A stretch of DNA of 64,000 nt from Cellulomonas sp. (GCF_017744555.1 NZ_JAGIBD010000004.1:1-64000); one strand, 5' to 3'; shown: positions 16,590 to 26,870, numbered from the stretch's first letter. The notes: generated by a model from the letters alone, not told the origin. A program made the numbers and translations.

Positions 16590-17890
16590 AGCGCCTCACC
16601 GTCCTCGTCGAGCTCCTCGGAGACGCGCACACGCTCCACGCGGCGCCCGGCCATCCGCTCGACCTCGACCCGGACGCCGTCGACGACGACCGCGTCGCCC
16701 TCGTCGGGGATCCGCCCGAGCTTGTACATGAGCAGCCCGCCGAGCGTCTCGAACGGACCGTCGTCGGGCACGCGCAGGCCGGTCGTCTCCTGCAGCTCGT
16801 CGGGCCGCAGGACGCCGGGCAGCAGCCACGAGCCGTCCTCCGACCGGGCGGCGGAGGTGCGTCGCCGGTCGTGCTCGTCCGCGACGTCGCCGATGAGCTC
16901 CTCGACGACGTCCTCGAGCGTCACCACGCCGGAGGTCCCCCCGTATTCGTCCACGACGACCGCCATCTGCAGCCCGAGCCCCCGTAGCTCGACGAGCAGC
17001 GGGCCCAGGTGCACGGTCTCGGGCACGCGCGGCGCATCGACCATGAGCGCGGCGGCCGGGACGTCGGCGCGCCGCTCGAACGGCACGGTGATGGCCCGGC
17101 GCAGGTGCACCAGACCGTCGATGTCGTCGGCGGACTCGCCGATCACGGGGAACCGCGAGTGGCCGCTCTGCCGGGCGAGCGCAATGACGTCGGCCGCGGT
17201 GTCCTCGCGACGGACGACGACGAGCCGCTGCCGGTCCGTCATCACGTCGACCGCCGTGAGCTCCGTGAAGTCGATCGAGTTGGTGAGGAGCGTCGCGGTC
17301 GACTCGTCGAGCGTCCCGACCTGCGCCGAGCGGCGCACGAGCGCGGCGAGCTCCTGCGGCGAGCGGCCGCCGGACAGCTCCTCGCGCGGCTCGACGCCGA
17401 CCGACCGCAGCAGCGCGTTGGCGCTCCCGTTGAACAGGTTGATGAGCGGGTGCAGCGCGGTCGTGAACGCGCGCTGCAGCGGCGCGACCGTGCGGGCCGT
17501 GCCGAGCGGGCGGGCGATCGCGAAGTTCTTCGGCACGAGCTCGCCGAACACCATAGAGAAGCCGTTGACCAGCACGAGGGCCAGCACCGCGGCGAGCGCA
17601 CCGCTCCACGCCGACGAGCCGAGCGGCTGCCGGACGAGCCGCGCGACGGCGGGCTGCGTCGTGTAGCCGAGCAGGATCGTCGTGAGCGTGATGCCGACCT
17701 GGGCACCCGAGAGCTCGGTCGACAGCCGCCGCAGGGCCGCGAGCACCGACTGGCCGCGGCGGTCCCCCGGGCGCAGCTGCTTCTGGACGACGCCCGGGTC
17801 GAGCGTGACGAGGGAGAACTCGCTCGCGACGAACACCGCGGTGCCGAACGTGAGGAGCACCCCGAGACCGACGAACAACCAGTCGGTCAT
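16586..17890 (-). CDS. CNNM/CBS-domain membrane protein with CorC_HlyC domain
   Basis: A 434-residue paralogue of the next gene: CNNM helices (DWLFVGLGVLLTFGTAVFVASEFSL), the VFGELVPKNFAIARP motif, a CBS pair (TAVDVMTDRQRLVVV; GVVTLEDVVEELIGDVADEHD) and a C-terminal CorC_HlyC domain (about residues 345-425). It is a candidate divalent-cation transporter or regulator. First gene of a two-gene operon, divergent from the two-component system across a 247-base gap (17891-18137) in which I see no other gene. Confidence 0.9.
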   Translation of the reverse strand: MTDWLFVGLGVLLTFGTAVFVASEFSLVTLDPGVVQKQLRPGDRRGQSVLAALRRLSTELSGAQVGITLTTILLGYTTQPAVARLVRQPLGSSAWSGALAAVLALVLVNGFSMVFGELVPKNFAIARPLGTARTVAPLQRAFTTALHPLINLFNGSANALLRSVGVEPREELSGGRSPQELAALVRRSAQVGTLDESTATLLTNSIDFTELTAVDVMTDRQRLVVVRREDTAADVIALARQSGHSRFPVIGESADDIDGLVHLRRAITVPFERRADVPAAALMVDAPRVPETVHLGPLLVELRGLGLQMAVVVDEYGGTSGVVTLEDVVEELIGDVADEHDRRRTSAARSEDGSWLLPGVLRPDELQETTGLRVPDDGPFETLGGLLMYKLGRIPDEGDAVVVDGVRVEVERMAGRRVERVRVSEELDEDGEAL

Positions 17891-18137
17891 GAGTCACCAC
17901 CGGGCGGGGTGGGCAGCGGTGCAGCGGACAGGAACATCGAGGGGCCGGCACTGTCCCGGAGGGGCGCGCACGCCAGGCCGGGGGGCCGGCAGCTACTTGA
18001 GCTGCTCATCGTGGCGACATCATACGAGGCGACGGCCGCGCGCGAGCGGTGAGGACGACGGCCGGCCTGCACGGGACCCCCACGAGTCGTGCACGCCTTC
18101 GCAGGTCGTCCGGGGTGCGCTGTGCCACGCTGACCCC

Positions 18138-18890
18138 ATGATGAACAGCACCGGCAGCGGCGCGGGCGGCTCGACGACGGTGCTCGTCGTCGAGGACGAG
18201 CCCGCCATCGCTCAGGCCATCGCCCACCGGTTCTCCGCCGAGGGTTGGCGCGTCGAGGCCGCGGGCGACGGCCTCACAGGCGTGGCCGCCGCCGCGCGCC
18301 TGCACCCGGACGTCGTGGTGCTCGACGTGATGCTGCCCGGCATCGACGGTCTGGAGGTGTGCCGCCGCATCCAGGCCGACCGTCCGGTGCCCGTGCTGAT
18401 GCTCACCGCGCGCGACGACGAGACGGACATGCTCATCGGCCTCGGCGTGGGCGCCGACGACTACATGACGAAGCCCTTCTCGATGCGCGAGCTCGTCGCC
18501 CGGACGAAGGCGCTGCTGCGCCGCACGGAGCGCGCCGCCCGCGCCGCCGAGCTCGCGCAGGCGGCGACGCCGGACCCGCCGCTCGTGATCGGCGACGTCA
18601 CGGTGGACCGCGCGCAGCGCCGGGTCCTGCGCGGCGACGACGAGGTGCACCTGACCCCGACCGAGTTCGACCTGCTGCTCGCGCTCGCGGGCTCGCCGCG
18701 CACGGTCCTCACACGTGAGCGCCTGCTCGCCGAGGTGTGGGACTGGGTCGACGCGAGCGGCACGCGCACGGTCGACTCGCACGTGAAGGCGCTGCGCCGC
18801 AAGCTCGGCCCGGACCTCATCCGCACGGTGCACGGCGTCGGCTACGCGTTCGAGCCGGCGGGAGGCGGACAGGAGCCCGAGGACGCGTGA
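18138..18890 (+). CDS. OmpR-family response regulator
   Basis: Cytosolic transcription factor of 250 residues. The receiver domain has the acidic pair VVEDE, the phospho-acceptor D63 (VVLDVMLPGIDG), the switch threonine in MLTARDDE and lysine in MTKPF. The C-terminal OmpR/PhoB winged helix (HLTPTEFDLLLAL; TVDSHVKALRRKLG; RTVHGVGYAFEP) binds DNA. Two ATGs are adjacent at 18138 and 18141. CACGCT lies 6 bases before the first, fitting the leaderless pattern. It is co-translated with its kinase (GTGA overlap). Confidence 0.93.
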   Translation: MMNSTGSGAGGSTTVLVVEDEPAIAQAIAHRFSAEGWRVEAAGDGLTGVAAAARLHPDVVVLDVMLPGIDGLEVCRRIQADRPVPVLMLTARDDETDMLIGLGVGADDYMTKPFSMRELVARTKALLRRTERAARAAELAQAATPDPPLVIGDVTVDRAQRRVLRGDDEVHLTPTEFDLLLALAGSPRTVLTRERLLAEVWDWVDASGTRTVDSHVKALRRKLGPDLIRTVHGVGYAFEPAGGGQEPEDA

Positions 18891-19990
18891 ACGCACCGCG
18901 GCACGTGCGGGGTGAGGCGGGACGTTCGCGCCTGCCGGACGTCCGACCGCTCGACCGGTTCCGCTCGATCAAGATCAAGCTGGGCATCCTCGTCGCCGCG
19001 AGCGTGACGCTCGCGTCGTTCGTCACGTGGGTGGGCCTGTCGCGCCACCTCGGGCCGAGCCGGACGCTCCCGCTGGCGATCGTGGCGTCGCTCGTCGTGA
19101 CGCAGGTGCTGGCGCGCGGCATGACGTCGCCGCTGCGGGAGATGACGCAGGCGGCACGCTGGATGGCGGCGGGCGACTACACACGTCGCGTGACGGCGTC
19201 GAGCGCGGACGAGGTCGGGCAGCTCGCGGACGCGTTCAACACGATGGCGGACGACCTGGAGCAGGCGGACTCGTTCCGGCGCGAGCTCATCGCGAACGTG
19301 TCGCACGAGCTCCGCACACCGGTCACGGCGCTGCAGGCGCAGCTGGAGAACATCGTCGACGGCGTGTCCGACCCGGACCCGACGACGATGCAGGCCGCGC
19401 TCGCGCAGACCGAGCGGCTGGGCAGGCTGGTGTCGTACCTGCTCGACCTGTCCCGGCTCGAGGCCGGCGACGTCCCGCTCGAGATCAGCGACGTGCGGCT
19501 CGAGGAGTTCCTGCACGAGGCGGCAGACGGCGCGGCCCTGGTGGGCGCGAGCAAGCGGCTGCACTTCCCGGTCGTGGTGACGCCGCCGGACCTCACTGTC
19601 CCGGCGGACCCCGAGCGCCTGCACCAGGTGGTGGCGAACCTGCTGCACAACGCGGTGCGGCACTCCCCGCCCGACGACGAGGTGCGGCTCGAGGCGTCGC
19701 GCGTGGCGGGCGAGGTGCGGATCGACGTGGTCGACCACGGGCCGGGGATCGCGCCCGAGCAACGGCCGCACGTGTTCGAGCGGTTCGTGCGCGGCAACAC
19801 GCCGGCCATCACCGGCCAGGGGTCGACGGGCGGCACCGGTCTGGGGCTCGCGATCGTGCGGTGGGCGGTGGAGCTGCACGGCGGCCGGATCGAGGTCGCC
19901 GACGTGGAGCCGGGCTGCACAATGCGCGTGACGCTGCCGGCTGGGGCGCCGCTGGGGTCGGGCCGGTTCGAGAGAACCCCATTGTTCTAA
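18887..19990 (+). CDS. Sensor histidine kinase
   Basis: A 367-residue membrane kinase. Two hydrophobic segments at about residues 33-50 and 60-77 are separated by only about ten residues, so there is no sizeable extracellular sensor domain. HAMP follows (about 76-130), then HisKA with H140 in NVSHELRTP, and an HATPase domain (NLLHNAVRHSP; DHGPGIAPE; GGTGLGLAIVRWAVELHGG). The signal may be sensed in the membrane or come from the ABC exporter encoded just downstream. The stop codon lies inside the left arm of a TGTTCTA palindrome. Confidence 0.92.
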   Translation: MNAPRHVRGEAGRSRLPDVRPLDRFRSIKIKLGILVAASVTLASFVTWVGLSRHLGPSRTLPLAIVASLVVTQVLARGMTSPLREMTQAARWMAAGDYTRRVTASSADEVGQLADAFNTMADDLEQADSFRRELIANVSHELRTPVTALQAQLENIVDGVSDPDPTTMQAALAQTERLGRLVSYLLDLSRLEAGDVPLEISDVRLEEFLHEAADGAALVGASKRLHFPVVVTPPDLTVPADPERLHQVVANLLHNAVRHSPPDDEVRLEASRVAGEVRIDVVDHGPGIAPEQRPHVFERFVRGNTPAITGQGSTGGTGLGLAIVRWAVELHGGRIEVADVEPGCTMRVTLPAGAPLGSGRFERTPLF

Positions 19991-20003
19991 CTCGAATAGA
20001 ACA
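19983..20003. promoter_or_regulatory. Palindrome TGTTCTA-N7-TAGAACA before the ABC exporter
   Basis: Perfect 7-base arms (19983-19989 and 19997-20003) with an ACTCGAA spacer, strikingly A/T-rich for this genome. It overlaps the kinase stop codon and ends 2 bases before the TAGGTT hexamer of the exporter gene. A repressor or activator bound here would control the exporter directly. Confidence 0.6.
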
Positions 20004-20004
20004 G

Positions 20005-20010
20005 TAGGTT
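20005..20010 (+). promoter_or_regulatory. -10 element of the ABC exporter operon
   Basis: TAGGTT ends 6 bases before the ATG at 20017, and there is no ribosome-binding site. A leaderless transcript under the adjoining TGTTCTA palindrome is implied. Confidence 0.5.
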
Positions 20011-20016
20011 GGCCGC

Positions 20017-20976
20017 ATGCCACCCGACCCGGACGACCACACGATCCGCGTGGCCCACCTCTCGAAGCAGTTCGGCACGGTGCGCGCCGTCGACGACCTG
20101 TCGTTCGAGGTCGGCCCCGGCCGCGTGACCGGCTTCCTCGGCCCCAACGGCGCCGGCAAGACGACCACGCTGCGCATGCTCCTCGGCCTGGTCCGGCCCA
20201 CGTCGGGCACCGCCACGATCGGCGGCCGCACGTACGCCGAGCTCGACCGCCCCGGCCGTACCGTCGGCGCCGCGCTCGAGGCGGCGAGCTTCCACCCGGG
20301 CCGGTCCGCGCTCGACCACCTGCGCGTGTACGCCCCGCAGGTCGGCGTGCCCGACTCGCGCGCGTCCGAGGTGCTGCAGCTCGTCGGGCTCGGCGCCGTG
20401 GCGGACCGCCGCGTCGGGGGGTTCTCGCTCGGCATGCGCCAGCGGCTCGGCCTCGCGACGACCCTGCTGGGCGACCCGCCCGTGCTCCTGCTCGACGAGC
20501 CTGCCAACGGGCTCGACCCCGAGGGCATCCGCTGGTTGCGCGTGCTGCTGCGCACGCTCGCCGCCGAGGGACGCACGGTGCTCGTGTCGAGCCACGTGCT
20601 GTCCGAGGTCGAGCAGACGGTCGACGACGTCGTCATCATCGCCCGCGGCCGCCTCGTGCACGCGTCGTCGCTCGCCGACCTCGCCCGGCTCGCCCGTCCC
20701 CGCGTGCGCGTCACGTCGCCCGACGCCGCCGGGCTCGCGGCGCTCGTCCAACGCGCCGGCTGGGCTCGCACCGCGCCCGACGAGCCCGGGGTCGCGGAGC
20801 TGTCCGACGTCACGACGGCGACGGTCGGCGCGGCGGCGTTCGCCGCCGGCGTCGAGCTGCACGAGCTGACCGGCCGGGACGCAGGCCTCGAGGGGCTGTT
20901 CCTCGAGCTCGTCGCGGACAGGTCGGGCGCAGCGGGCCCGGCTGCCGGGGCGGCGACGGACGGGGCGGCGGCCTGA
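20017..20976 (+). CDS. ABC-2 exporter ATP-binding protein
   Basis: Cytosolic ATPase of 319 residues in the drug/lantibiotic/Na+ export (CcmA) group: Walker A GPNGAGKTT, signature FSLGMRQRLGLA, Walker B VLLLDEPANGLD, switch VSSHVLSEVEQ. The C-terminal 90 residues form a small accessory domain and an Ala/Gly-rich tail. It pairs with the overlapping permease gene (TGATG). Proximity to the two-component system suggests that the pair is its target, as in BceRS-type envelope-stress modules, but the substrate is unknown. Confidence 0.9.
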   Translation: MPPDPDDHTIRVAHLSKQFGTVRAVDDLSFEVGPGRVTGFLGPNGAGKTTTLRMLLGLVRPTSGTATIGGRTYAELDRPGRTVGAALEAASFHPGRSALDHLRVYAPQVGVPDSRASEVLQLVGLGAVADRRVGGFSLGMRQRLGLATTLLGDPPVLLLDEPANGLDPEGIRWLRVLLRTLAAEGRTVLVSSHVLSEVEQTVDDVVIIARGRLVHASSLADLARLARPRVRVTSPDAAGLAALVQRAGWARTAPDEPGVAELSDVTTATVGAAAFAAGVELHELTGRDAGLEGLFLELVADRSGAAGPAAGAATDGAAA

Positions 20977-21791
20977 TGCGCGCGGCGCTCGTCACCGAGT
21001 ACCGCAAGCTCGTCACGACTCGCCTGTGGTGGATCCTGCTGCTCGCGATGGTCGCGTACATGGGGTTCCTCGCGGCGCTGCTGGCGTGGGGTGTCTCCGA
21101 GGGCGGCGGGATGTCGAGCACCGCGCAGGGCGGCACCGACGACCTCGTGCTGACCCCCGAGGGCGTGACGCGGTCCGTGTACACGATCGCGGTGACGTTC
21201 GGGTACGTGTTCCCCCTCGTCGTCGGCGCCCTGACGTATCCCGCCGAGCTGCGCCACCAGACGATCACCCCGACGTTCCTGGCCGAGCCGCGACGCACCG
21301 TCGTGCTCGGCGCGAAGCTCGTGTCGGGCACCGCGCTCGGGCTCGTGTTCGGCGTCGCCGGGACCGCGGCCGCGGCCGGCGCCGGCGCGACCGTGCTCGG
21401 GCTGCTCGGCCACCCGACGTTCCTCGACTCGGCCTCGACGTGGCGCACGCTCGGGCTGTCCGCCGTCGCGCTCGCGCTGTGGGCGTTCGTGGGTGTCGCG
21501 CTCGGCACGGTCCTCACCAACCAGGTGGCAGTCGTGGTCGTCGTCCTTGCGTTCACGCAGTTCGTCGAGCCCGTGCTGCGCTTCACGCTGTCGCTGACGT
21601 CGTGGGGCACGGGGGTCGCGTCGTACCTGCCCGGCGCGGCCGGCGAGGCCGTCTCGGGCGGCAGCTTCTACTCCGAGTCCGGGCTGGGGCAGCTGCTGCC
21701 CTGGTGGCAGGGCCTGCTCGTGCTGCTCGGCTACGGCGTCGTGTTCGCGGTGATCGGCCGGTTCACCCGGCTACGGCAGGACGTCACGTGA
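20976..21791 (+). CDS. ABC-2 exporter permease
   Basis: A 271-residue membrane protein with six hydrophobic segments. A long extracytoplasmic loop follows the first (SEGGGMSSTAQGGTDDLVLTPEG). The cytosolic signature ELRHQTITPTFLAEPRR is typical of ABC-2 permeases that couple to a CcmA-like ATPase. The start overlaps the ATPase stop. Substrate unknown. The 269 bases after it (21792-22060) hold no recognisable gene and should contain the kgd promoter; a TGTTG-TCAT-CAACA hairpin-like repeat lies at about 22010. Confidence 0.85.
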   Translation: MRAALVTEYRKLVTTRLWWILLLAMVAYMGFLAALLAWGVSEGGGMSSTAQGGTDDLVLTPEGVTRSVYTIAVTFGYVFPLVVGALTYPAELRHQTITPTFLAEPRRTVVLGAKLVSGTALGLVFGVAGTAAAAGAGATVLGLLGHPTFLDSASTWRTLGLSAVALALWAFVGVALGTVLTNQVAVVVVVLAFTQFVEPVLRFTLSLTSWGTGVASYLPGAAGEAVSGGSFYSESGLGQLLPWWQGLLVLLGYGVVFAVIGRFTRLRQDVT

Positions 21792-22060
21792 TCTCCGCCC
21801 GTACCAGCACGTGAGATCGGACCTTCTCGCAGTACGGAACGAGGCGGTCGACGCATGACCTCGGCGGACGCGCGGCGCACCCGGTCTTGAGGTCGTGCGT
21901 GGACCCCCGTTGCCCACCGTTGACCCTGGTGTGCCGACCAGGTGAAACCGTCGTGCGAACGCCCCGCCCCACGGTCCTGTGAACGGGCCGGACCTGCGCC
22001 ACGTCGTAGTGTTGTCATCAACAGATCCGGCGACGACGCGGTCACGAACCGCAGGCGGAA

Positions 22061-25000
22061 GTGGGCGATCCCAGCGTGACCCAGAAGGCGGAGCCTGACT
22101 CGACGCGTGCCGATTTCGGCGCGAACGAATGGCTTGTGGACGAGCTGTACCAGCAGTACCTCCAGGACCGGAACGCGGTCGACCCGGCGTGGTGGGACTT
22201 CTTCGAGGGCTACAAGCCCGACGAGGTCACCGCGGACGGCTCCCCCGCCTCGGCCGCCACGAACGGGAGCGCCCCGGCTCCGGCCGCCGCCCCGCCGCCC
22301 GCCCCGGCCCCGGCCCCGGCCGCCGTGCCCGCCGCGACGACCGCGCAGCAGACGACGTTCGTCGAGCCGCCGGCCATCACGTCGCCGATCGCCACCGCGC
22401 AGCCGGCCACCGCGCCGTACGCCGAGGTCGCCCAGCGCCCGGCGCGCGCCGACGAGCCGGAGGCCGAGGACGACGTTCAGAAGCTGCGCGGCCCCGCCGC
22501 GCGTGTCGTCACCAACATGGAGGCGTCGCTCGAGGTCCCGACGGCGACGTCGGTCCGCGCGATCCCGGCCAAGCTCATGGTCGACAACCGCATCGTGGTG
22601 AACAACCACCTGTCGCGCGGTCGCGGCGGCAAGATCTCCTTCACGCACCTCATCGGCTTCGCGCTCGTCGAGGCCCTCGCCGAGATGCCCGCGATGAACG
22701 CGTCATACACGCTCGTCGACGGCAAGCCGGGCGTGAACCAGCCCGCGCACGTCAACCTCGGCATCGCGATCGACCTGGCGAAGCCGGACGGCACCCGGCA
22801 GCTGCTCGTGCCGTCGATCAAGAAGGCGGACACGCTCGACTTCGCGCAGTTCTGGAACGCGTACGAGGACGTCGTGCGCCGGGCGCGCGGCAACAAGCTC
22901 GGCGTCGACGACTTCGCGGGCACCACGATCTCGCTGACCAACCCCGGCACCATCGGGACGGTCCACTCGGTCCCGCGCCTCATGCAGGGCCAGGGCACGA
23001 TCATCGGCGTCGGCGCGATGGACTACCCGGCCGAGTTCGCGGGCACGTCCGAGGACCGCCTCAACCAGATGGGCGTCTCGAAGGTCCTCACGCTCACGAG
23101 CACCTACGACCACCGCATCATCCAGGGCGCCCAGTCGGGCGACTTCCTGCGGATCCTGTCGGTCAAGCTGCTCGGCGAGGACGGCTTCTACGACCGGGTG
23201 TTCGCCGCGCTGCGCGTCCCGTACGAGCCCGTGCGGTGGGTGCGCGACTCGTCGACCGACCCTGACGCCGAGGCCATCAAGCCGGCACGCATCGGCGAGC
23301 TCATCCACTCGTACCGCTCGCGTGGCCACCTCATGGCGGACACCGACCCGCTCGCCTACCGCCAGCGCAAGCACCCCGACCTCGACATCCAGAACCACGG
23401 CCTGACGCTGTGGGACCTGGACCGGACGTTCCCGACGGGCGGGTTCACGGGCAAGCCCCGCGCCAAGCTCCGCGACGTGCTGGGCCTGCTGCGCGACTCG
23501 TACTGCCGCACGATCGGCATCGAGTACATGCACCTGCAGGACCCGCGTCAGCGCCGCTGGCTCCAGGAGCGCCTCGAGTCGGGCTACGCCCGCACGCCGC
23601 GCGAGGACCAGCTGCGCATCCTGCGCCGCCTCAACGCGGCCGAGGCGTTCGAGACGTTCCTGCAGACCAAGTACGTCGGCCAGAAGCGGTTCTCGCTCGA
23701 GGGCGGCGAGTCCGTCATCGCGATCCTCGACGCGATCCTGTCGAAGGCCGCGGACGCGGGCCTCGACGAGGTCGGCATCGGCATGGCCCACCGCGGGCGC
23801 CTCAACGTGCTCGCGAACATCGCCGGCAAGTCGTACGCGCAGATCTTCAGCGAGTTCGAGGGCAACCAGGACCCGAAGTCCGTGCAGGGCTCGGGCGACG
23901 TGAAGTACCACCTCGGCACCGAGGGCACGTTCACGTCCGAGTCGGGCGCGACCACGTCGGTGTACCTCGCGGCGAACCCGTCGCACCTCGAGGCGGTCGA
24001 CCCGGTGCTCGAGGGTGTCGTGCGCGCCAAGCAGGACCGCATCGACCTCGGCGGCGACGGCTTCTCGGTGCTGCCGATCCTCATCCACGGCGACGCGGCC
24101 TTCGCGGGCCAGGGCGTCGTGTTCGAGACGCTCAACCTGGCGCAGCTGCGCGGGTACCGCACCGGCGGCACCGTGCACGTCATCATCAACAACCAGGTCG
24201 GCTTCACGACGGGCCCGTCGTCGTCGCGCTCGTCGCAGTACGCGACCGACGTGGTCAAGGGCCTGCAGGTCCCCGTCTTCCACGTGAACGGCGACGACCC
24301 CGAGGCGTGCGTCCGGGTCGCGGAGCTCGCGTTCGAGTACCGCGAGCAGTTCGACCGCGACGTCGTCATCGACATGCTGTGCTACCGCCGCCGCGGCCAC
24401 AACGAGGGCGACGACCCGTCGATGACGCAGCCGCTCATGTACAACCTCATCGAGGCCAAGCGCTCGGTGCGCAAGCTCTACACCGAGACGCTCGTCGCGC
24501 GCGGCGACATCACGATCACCGAGGCCGAGCAGGCGCTGCAGGACTACCAGCAGCAGCTCGAGCGGGTCTTCACCGAGACGCGCGAGGACGGCTGGACGCC
24601 GCCCCCGGCCGAGGCGGAGGCCGTCGCGGGCCTGGAGCGCCCGGAGTCCCAGCTCGAGGACGCCGGCGTGATGGTCGGCTGGAAGACCGCGGTCGACGCG
24701 TCGACGCTCGAGCGGATCGGCCGCGCGCACGTCCGGCCGCCCGAGGGCTTCACGGTCCACCCGAAGCTGCAGCAGATGCTCACCAAGCGCGAGCAGATGT
24801 CGCGCGAGGGCGGCATCGACTGGGGCTACGGCGAGGTGCTCGCGTTCGGCTCGCTGCTCCTCGAGGGCACGCCGGTGCGGCTCGCGGGGCAGGACTCGCG
24901 CCGGGGCACGTTCGTGCAGCGGCACGCCGTCATGCACGACCGCGAGACGGGCGCCGAGTGGACGCCGCTGCTGTACCTGTCGGCGGACCAGGCGAAGTTC

Positions 25001-25837
25001 TGGGTCTACGACTCGTCGCTGTCGGAGTACGCGTGCCTCGGCTTCGAGTACGGCTACTCCGTCGAGCGGCCCGACGCGCTCGTGCTGTGGGAGGCGCAGT
25101 TCGGCGACTTCGTCAACGGCGCCCAGACGGTCATCGACGAGTTCATCTCGTCGGCCGAGCAGAAGTGGGGCCAGCGCTCGTCGGTCGTCATGCTGCTGCC
25201 GCACGGGTACGAGGGCCAGGGGCCCGACCACTCGTCGGCCCGCATCGAGCGGTTCCTGCAGATGGCTGCCGAGGAGAACATGGTCATCGCGCAGCCGTCG
25301 ACGCCCGCGTCGCACTTCCACCTGCTGCGCCGCCAGGCCTACAACCGCCCGCGCAAGCCGCTCGTGGTGTTCACGCCGAAGTCGATGCTGCGCCTCAAGG
25401 CCGGCGCGTCGGCGGTCGAGGACTTCACGACGGGCACGTTCCGTCCGGTCATCGGCGACGACCTCGCGGCCGCGAAGGCCGGTCAGGTCACGCGCGTGCT
25501 GCTGTGCTCGGGCAAGGTCTACTGGGACCTGCTCGCGGAGCGCGTGCGCTCGGGCGACGAGCACACGGCGATCGTCCGGCTCGAGCAGCTGTACCCGCTC
25601 GACGAGGACGGCCTGCGTCACGCGCTCGCTCCGTTCGACGGCGCCGAGCTCGTGTGGGTGCAGGACGAGCCCCGCAACCAGGGCCCGTGGACGTTCCTGT
25701 CGATGCACCTCCCCCAGGTGCTCGGCCGGACGCTCCGGGTCGTGTCGCGGCCCGAGTCCGCGTCGCCGGCGGCCGGGTCGGCGAAGAAGCACCAGGCCCA
25801 GCAGGCCGAGCTCGTCGCGCAGGCCTTCGCCCGCTGA
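22061..25837 (+). CDS. kgd: Multifunctional 2-oxoglutarate decarboxylase/dehydrogenase (Kgd, E2o-E1o fusion)
   Basis: A 1258-residue actinobacterial TCA-cycle enzyme combining a succinyltransferase (E2o) with a thiamine-diphosphate E1o. The N-terminal helix [27 protein letters not shown] is followed by an Ala/Pro linker of about 70 residues. The E2o core spans about residues 145-370, with the catalytic histidine near 350 ([11 protein letters not shown]). The E1o part has [27 protein letters not shown] and a C-terminal transketolase-like domain. No lipoyl domain is present, as in Mycobacterium Kgd. GTG at 22061 was chosen (GGCGGAAG just upstream); GTG at 22076 is an alternative. Confidence 0.96.
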   Translation: MGDPSVTQKAEPDSTRADFGANEWLVDELYQQYLQDRNAVDPAWWDFFEGYKPDEVTADGSPASAATNGSAPAPAAAPPPAPAPAPAAVPAATTAQQTTFVEPPAITSPIATAQPATAPYAEVAQRPARADEPEAEDDVQKLRGPAARVVTNMEASLEVPTATSVRAIPAKLMVDNRIVVNNHLSRGRGGKISFTHLIGFALVEALAEMPAMNASYTLVDGKPGVNQPAHVNLGIAIDLAKPDGTRQLLVPSIKKADTLDFAQFWNAYEDVVRRARGNKLGVDDFAGTTISLTNPGTIGTVHSVPRLMQGQGTIIGVGAMDYPAEFAGTSEDRLNQMGVSKVLTLTSTYDHRIIQGAQSGDFLRILSVKLLGEDGFYDRVFAALRVPYEPVRWVRDSSTDPDAEAIKPARIGELIHSYRSRGHLMADTDPLAYRQRKHPDLDIQNHGLTLWDLDRTFPTGGFTGKPRAKLRDVLGLLRDSYCRTIGIEYMHLQDPRQRRWLQERLESGYARTPREDQLRILRRLNAAEAFETFLQTKYVGQKRFSLEGGESVIAILDAILSKAADAGLDEVGIGMAHRGRLNVLANIAGKSYAQIFSEFEGNQDPKSVQGSGDVKYHLGTEGTFTSESGATTSVYLAANPSHLEAVDPVLEGVVRAKQDRIDLGGDGFSVLPILIHGDAAFAGQGVVFETLNLAQLRGYRTGGTVHVIINNQVGFTTGPSSSRSSQYATDVVKGLQVPVFHVNGDDPEACVRVAELAFEYREQFDRDVVIDMLCYRRRGHNEGDDPSMTQPLMYNLIEAKRSVRKLYTETLVARGDITITEAEQALQDYQQQLERVFTETREDGWTPPPAEAEAVAGLERPESQLEDAGVMVGWKTAVDASTLERIGRAHVRPPEGFTVHPKLQQMLTKREQMSREGGIDWGYGEVLAFGSLLLEGTPVRLAGQDSRRGTFVQRHAVMHDRETGAEWTPLLYLSADQAKFWVYDSSLSEYACLGFEYGYSVERPDALVLWEAQFGDFVNGAQTVIDEFISSAEQKWGQRSSVVMLLPHGYEGQGPDHSSARIERFLQMAAEENMVIAQPSTPASHFHLLRRQAYNRPRKPLVVFTPKSMLRLKAGASAVEDFTTGTFRPVIGDDLAAAKAGQVTRVLLCSGKVYWDLLAERVRSGDEHTAIVRLEQLYPLDEDGLRHALAPFDGAELVWVQDEPRNQGPWTFLSMHLPQVLGRTLRVVSRPESASPAAGSAKKHQAQQAELVAQAFAR

Positions 25838-25849
25838 CAGCAGCTGGAC

Positions 25850-25884
25850 CGAGGCCCGCGACCCGTGCAGGGTCGCGGGCCTCG
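25850..25884. terminator. Bidirectional terminator after kgd
   Basis: Perfect 15-bp stem CGAGGCCCGCGACCC (25850-25864) / GGGTCGCGGGCCTCG (25870-25884) with a 5-base loop. It lies between the convergent kgd and GlxA-type genes, 12 bases after the kgd stop. Confidence 0.8.
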
Positions 25885-25889
25885 CTCGT

Positions 25890-26849
25890 TCAGCCGACCG
25901 GGGCTCCCACCGGCGCGAACGTGCGCCGGTACGCCTGCGGGCTCGTGCCGAGCGTGCGTGCGAAGTGGTGACGCAGCACGGCGGCGGTCCCGAAGCCGCA
26001 GAGCCGGGCGACCTCCTCGATCCCGGCGTCGGTCTGCTCGAGCAGCTCCTGCGCGCGCACGAGCCGCTGCCGCGTGATCCAGGCGGCCGGGGTGGTCCCG
26101 GTCTCGGCACGGAACCGGCGGGCGAACGTCCGCTCGGAGACGAGCGCGCGGGCGGCGAGGTCCGGGACGGACAGGTCCTCGTCGAGGTGCTCGACCATCC
26201 AGCCGAGCAGGGGCGCGAGCGTGTCCGCGTCGCACGGCAGCGGCGTGTCGACGTACTGGGCCTGGCCGCCGTCGCGGTGCGGCGGCACCACCATGCGACG
26301 GGCCACGGCGGACGCGGCGGCGGCGCCGAGCTCACGGCGCACGAGGTGCAGGCAGGCGTCGATGCCGGCGGCGGTGCCCGCGCTCGTGATGATGCGGTCG
26401 TCCTCGACGTACAGGACGGCGGGGTCGACCACGGCGGCCGGGAACCGGCGCTGCATCTCGTCGGTGTACATCCAGTGCGTCGTGCACCGGCGGCCGTCGA
26501 GCAGGCCGGCCTGGCCGAGCGCGAACGACCCCGAGCAGATGCTCAGCACCCACGCGCCGCGGGCGTGCGCGGCACGCAGCACGTCGAGGACGGCCTCCGG
26601 CACGGGTCCGGTGTCGCCGTACGCGGGCATCGCGACGAGGTCGACGCCCTCGGTGGCCTCGAGGCCGTGCTCGACGACCAGCGAGAACCCCGTCTTGGTG
26701 CTGACGACGCCCGGCTCGACGCCGCACACCGTGAAGTCGAACGACGGGCCACCGGTGTCGGAGCGGTCGATGCCGAACACCTCGCACAGGACCCCGAGCT
26801 CGAACGGCGCGGTGTTCGGCAGGGCGATGGCGGTCACGGAGCGGAGCAT
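25890..26849 (-). CDS. GlxA-family AraC-type regulator (DJ-1/PfpI plus HTH)
   Basis: A 319-residue transcription factor. Residues about 1-180 form a DJ-1/PfpI amidotransferase-like domain with the nucleophile-elbow cysteine in SICSGSFALGQAG. The C-terminal AraC helix-turn-helix pair is LSVPDLAARALVSERTFARRFRAETG and IEEVARLCGFGTAAVLRHHFAR. The ATG at 26849 was chosen because GATACT lies 6 bases upstream; a longer GTG start at 26906 would fall inside the operator array. It probably controls the divergent small gene and itself through the TGGCAGAA half-sites. Ligand unknown. Confidence 0.88.
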   Translation of the reverse strand: MLRSVTAIALPNTAPFELGVLCEVFGIDRSDTGGPSFDFTVCGVEPGVVSTKTGFSLVVEHGLEATEGVDLVAMPAYGDTGPVPEAVLDVLRAAHARGAWVLSICSGSFALGQAGLLDGRRCTTHWMYTDEMQRRFPAAVVDPAVLYVEDDRIITSAGTAAGIDACLHLVRRELGAAAASAVARRMVVPPHRDGGQAQYVDTPLPCDADTLAPLLGWMVEHLDEDLSVPDLAARALVSERTFARRFRAETGTTPAAWITRQRLVRAQELLEQTDAGIEEVARLCGFGTAAVLRHHFARTLGTSPQAYRRTFAPVGAPVG

Positions 26850-26855
26850 GCCGTC

Positions 26856-26861
26856 AGTATC
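26856..26861 (-). promoter_or_regulatory. -10 element of the GlxA-type gene
   Basis: GATACT on the minus strand, 6 bases before the ATG at 26849. This fits the leaderless pattern seen across the window and supports the shorter start. Confidence 0.4.
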
Positions 26862-26870
26862 CGGCGGCTT

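Noticed and set aside
22703-26335. Open frame of about 1200 codons antisense to kgd
   Set aside because: It is Arg/Val/His-rich, matches no protein family and mirrors the GC-ending codons of kgd; such shadows are expected at this GC content.
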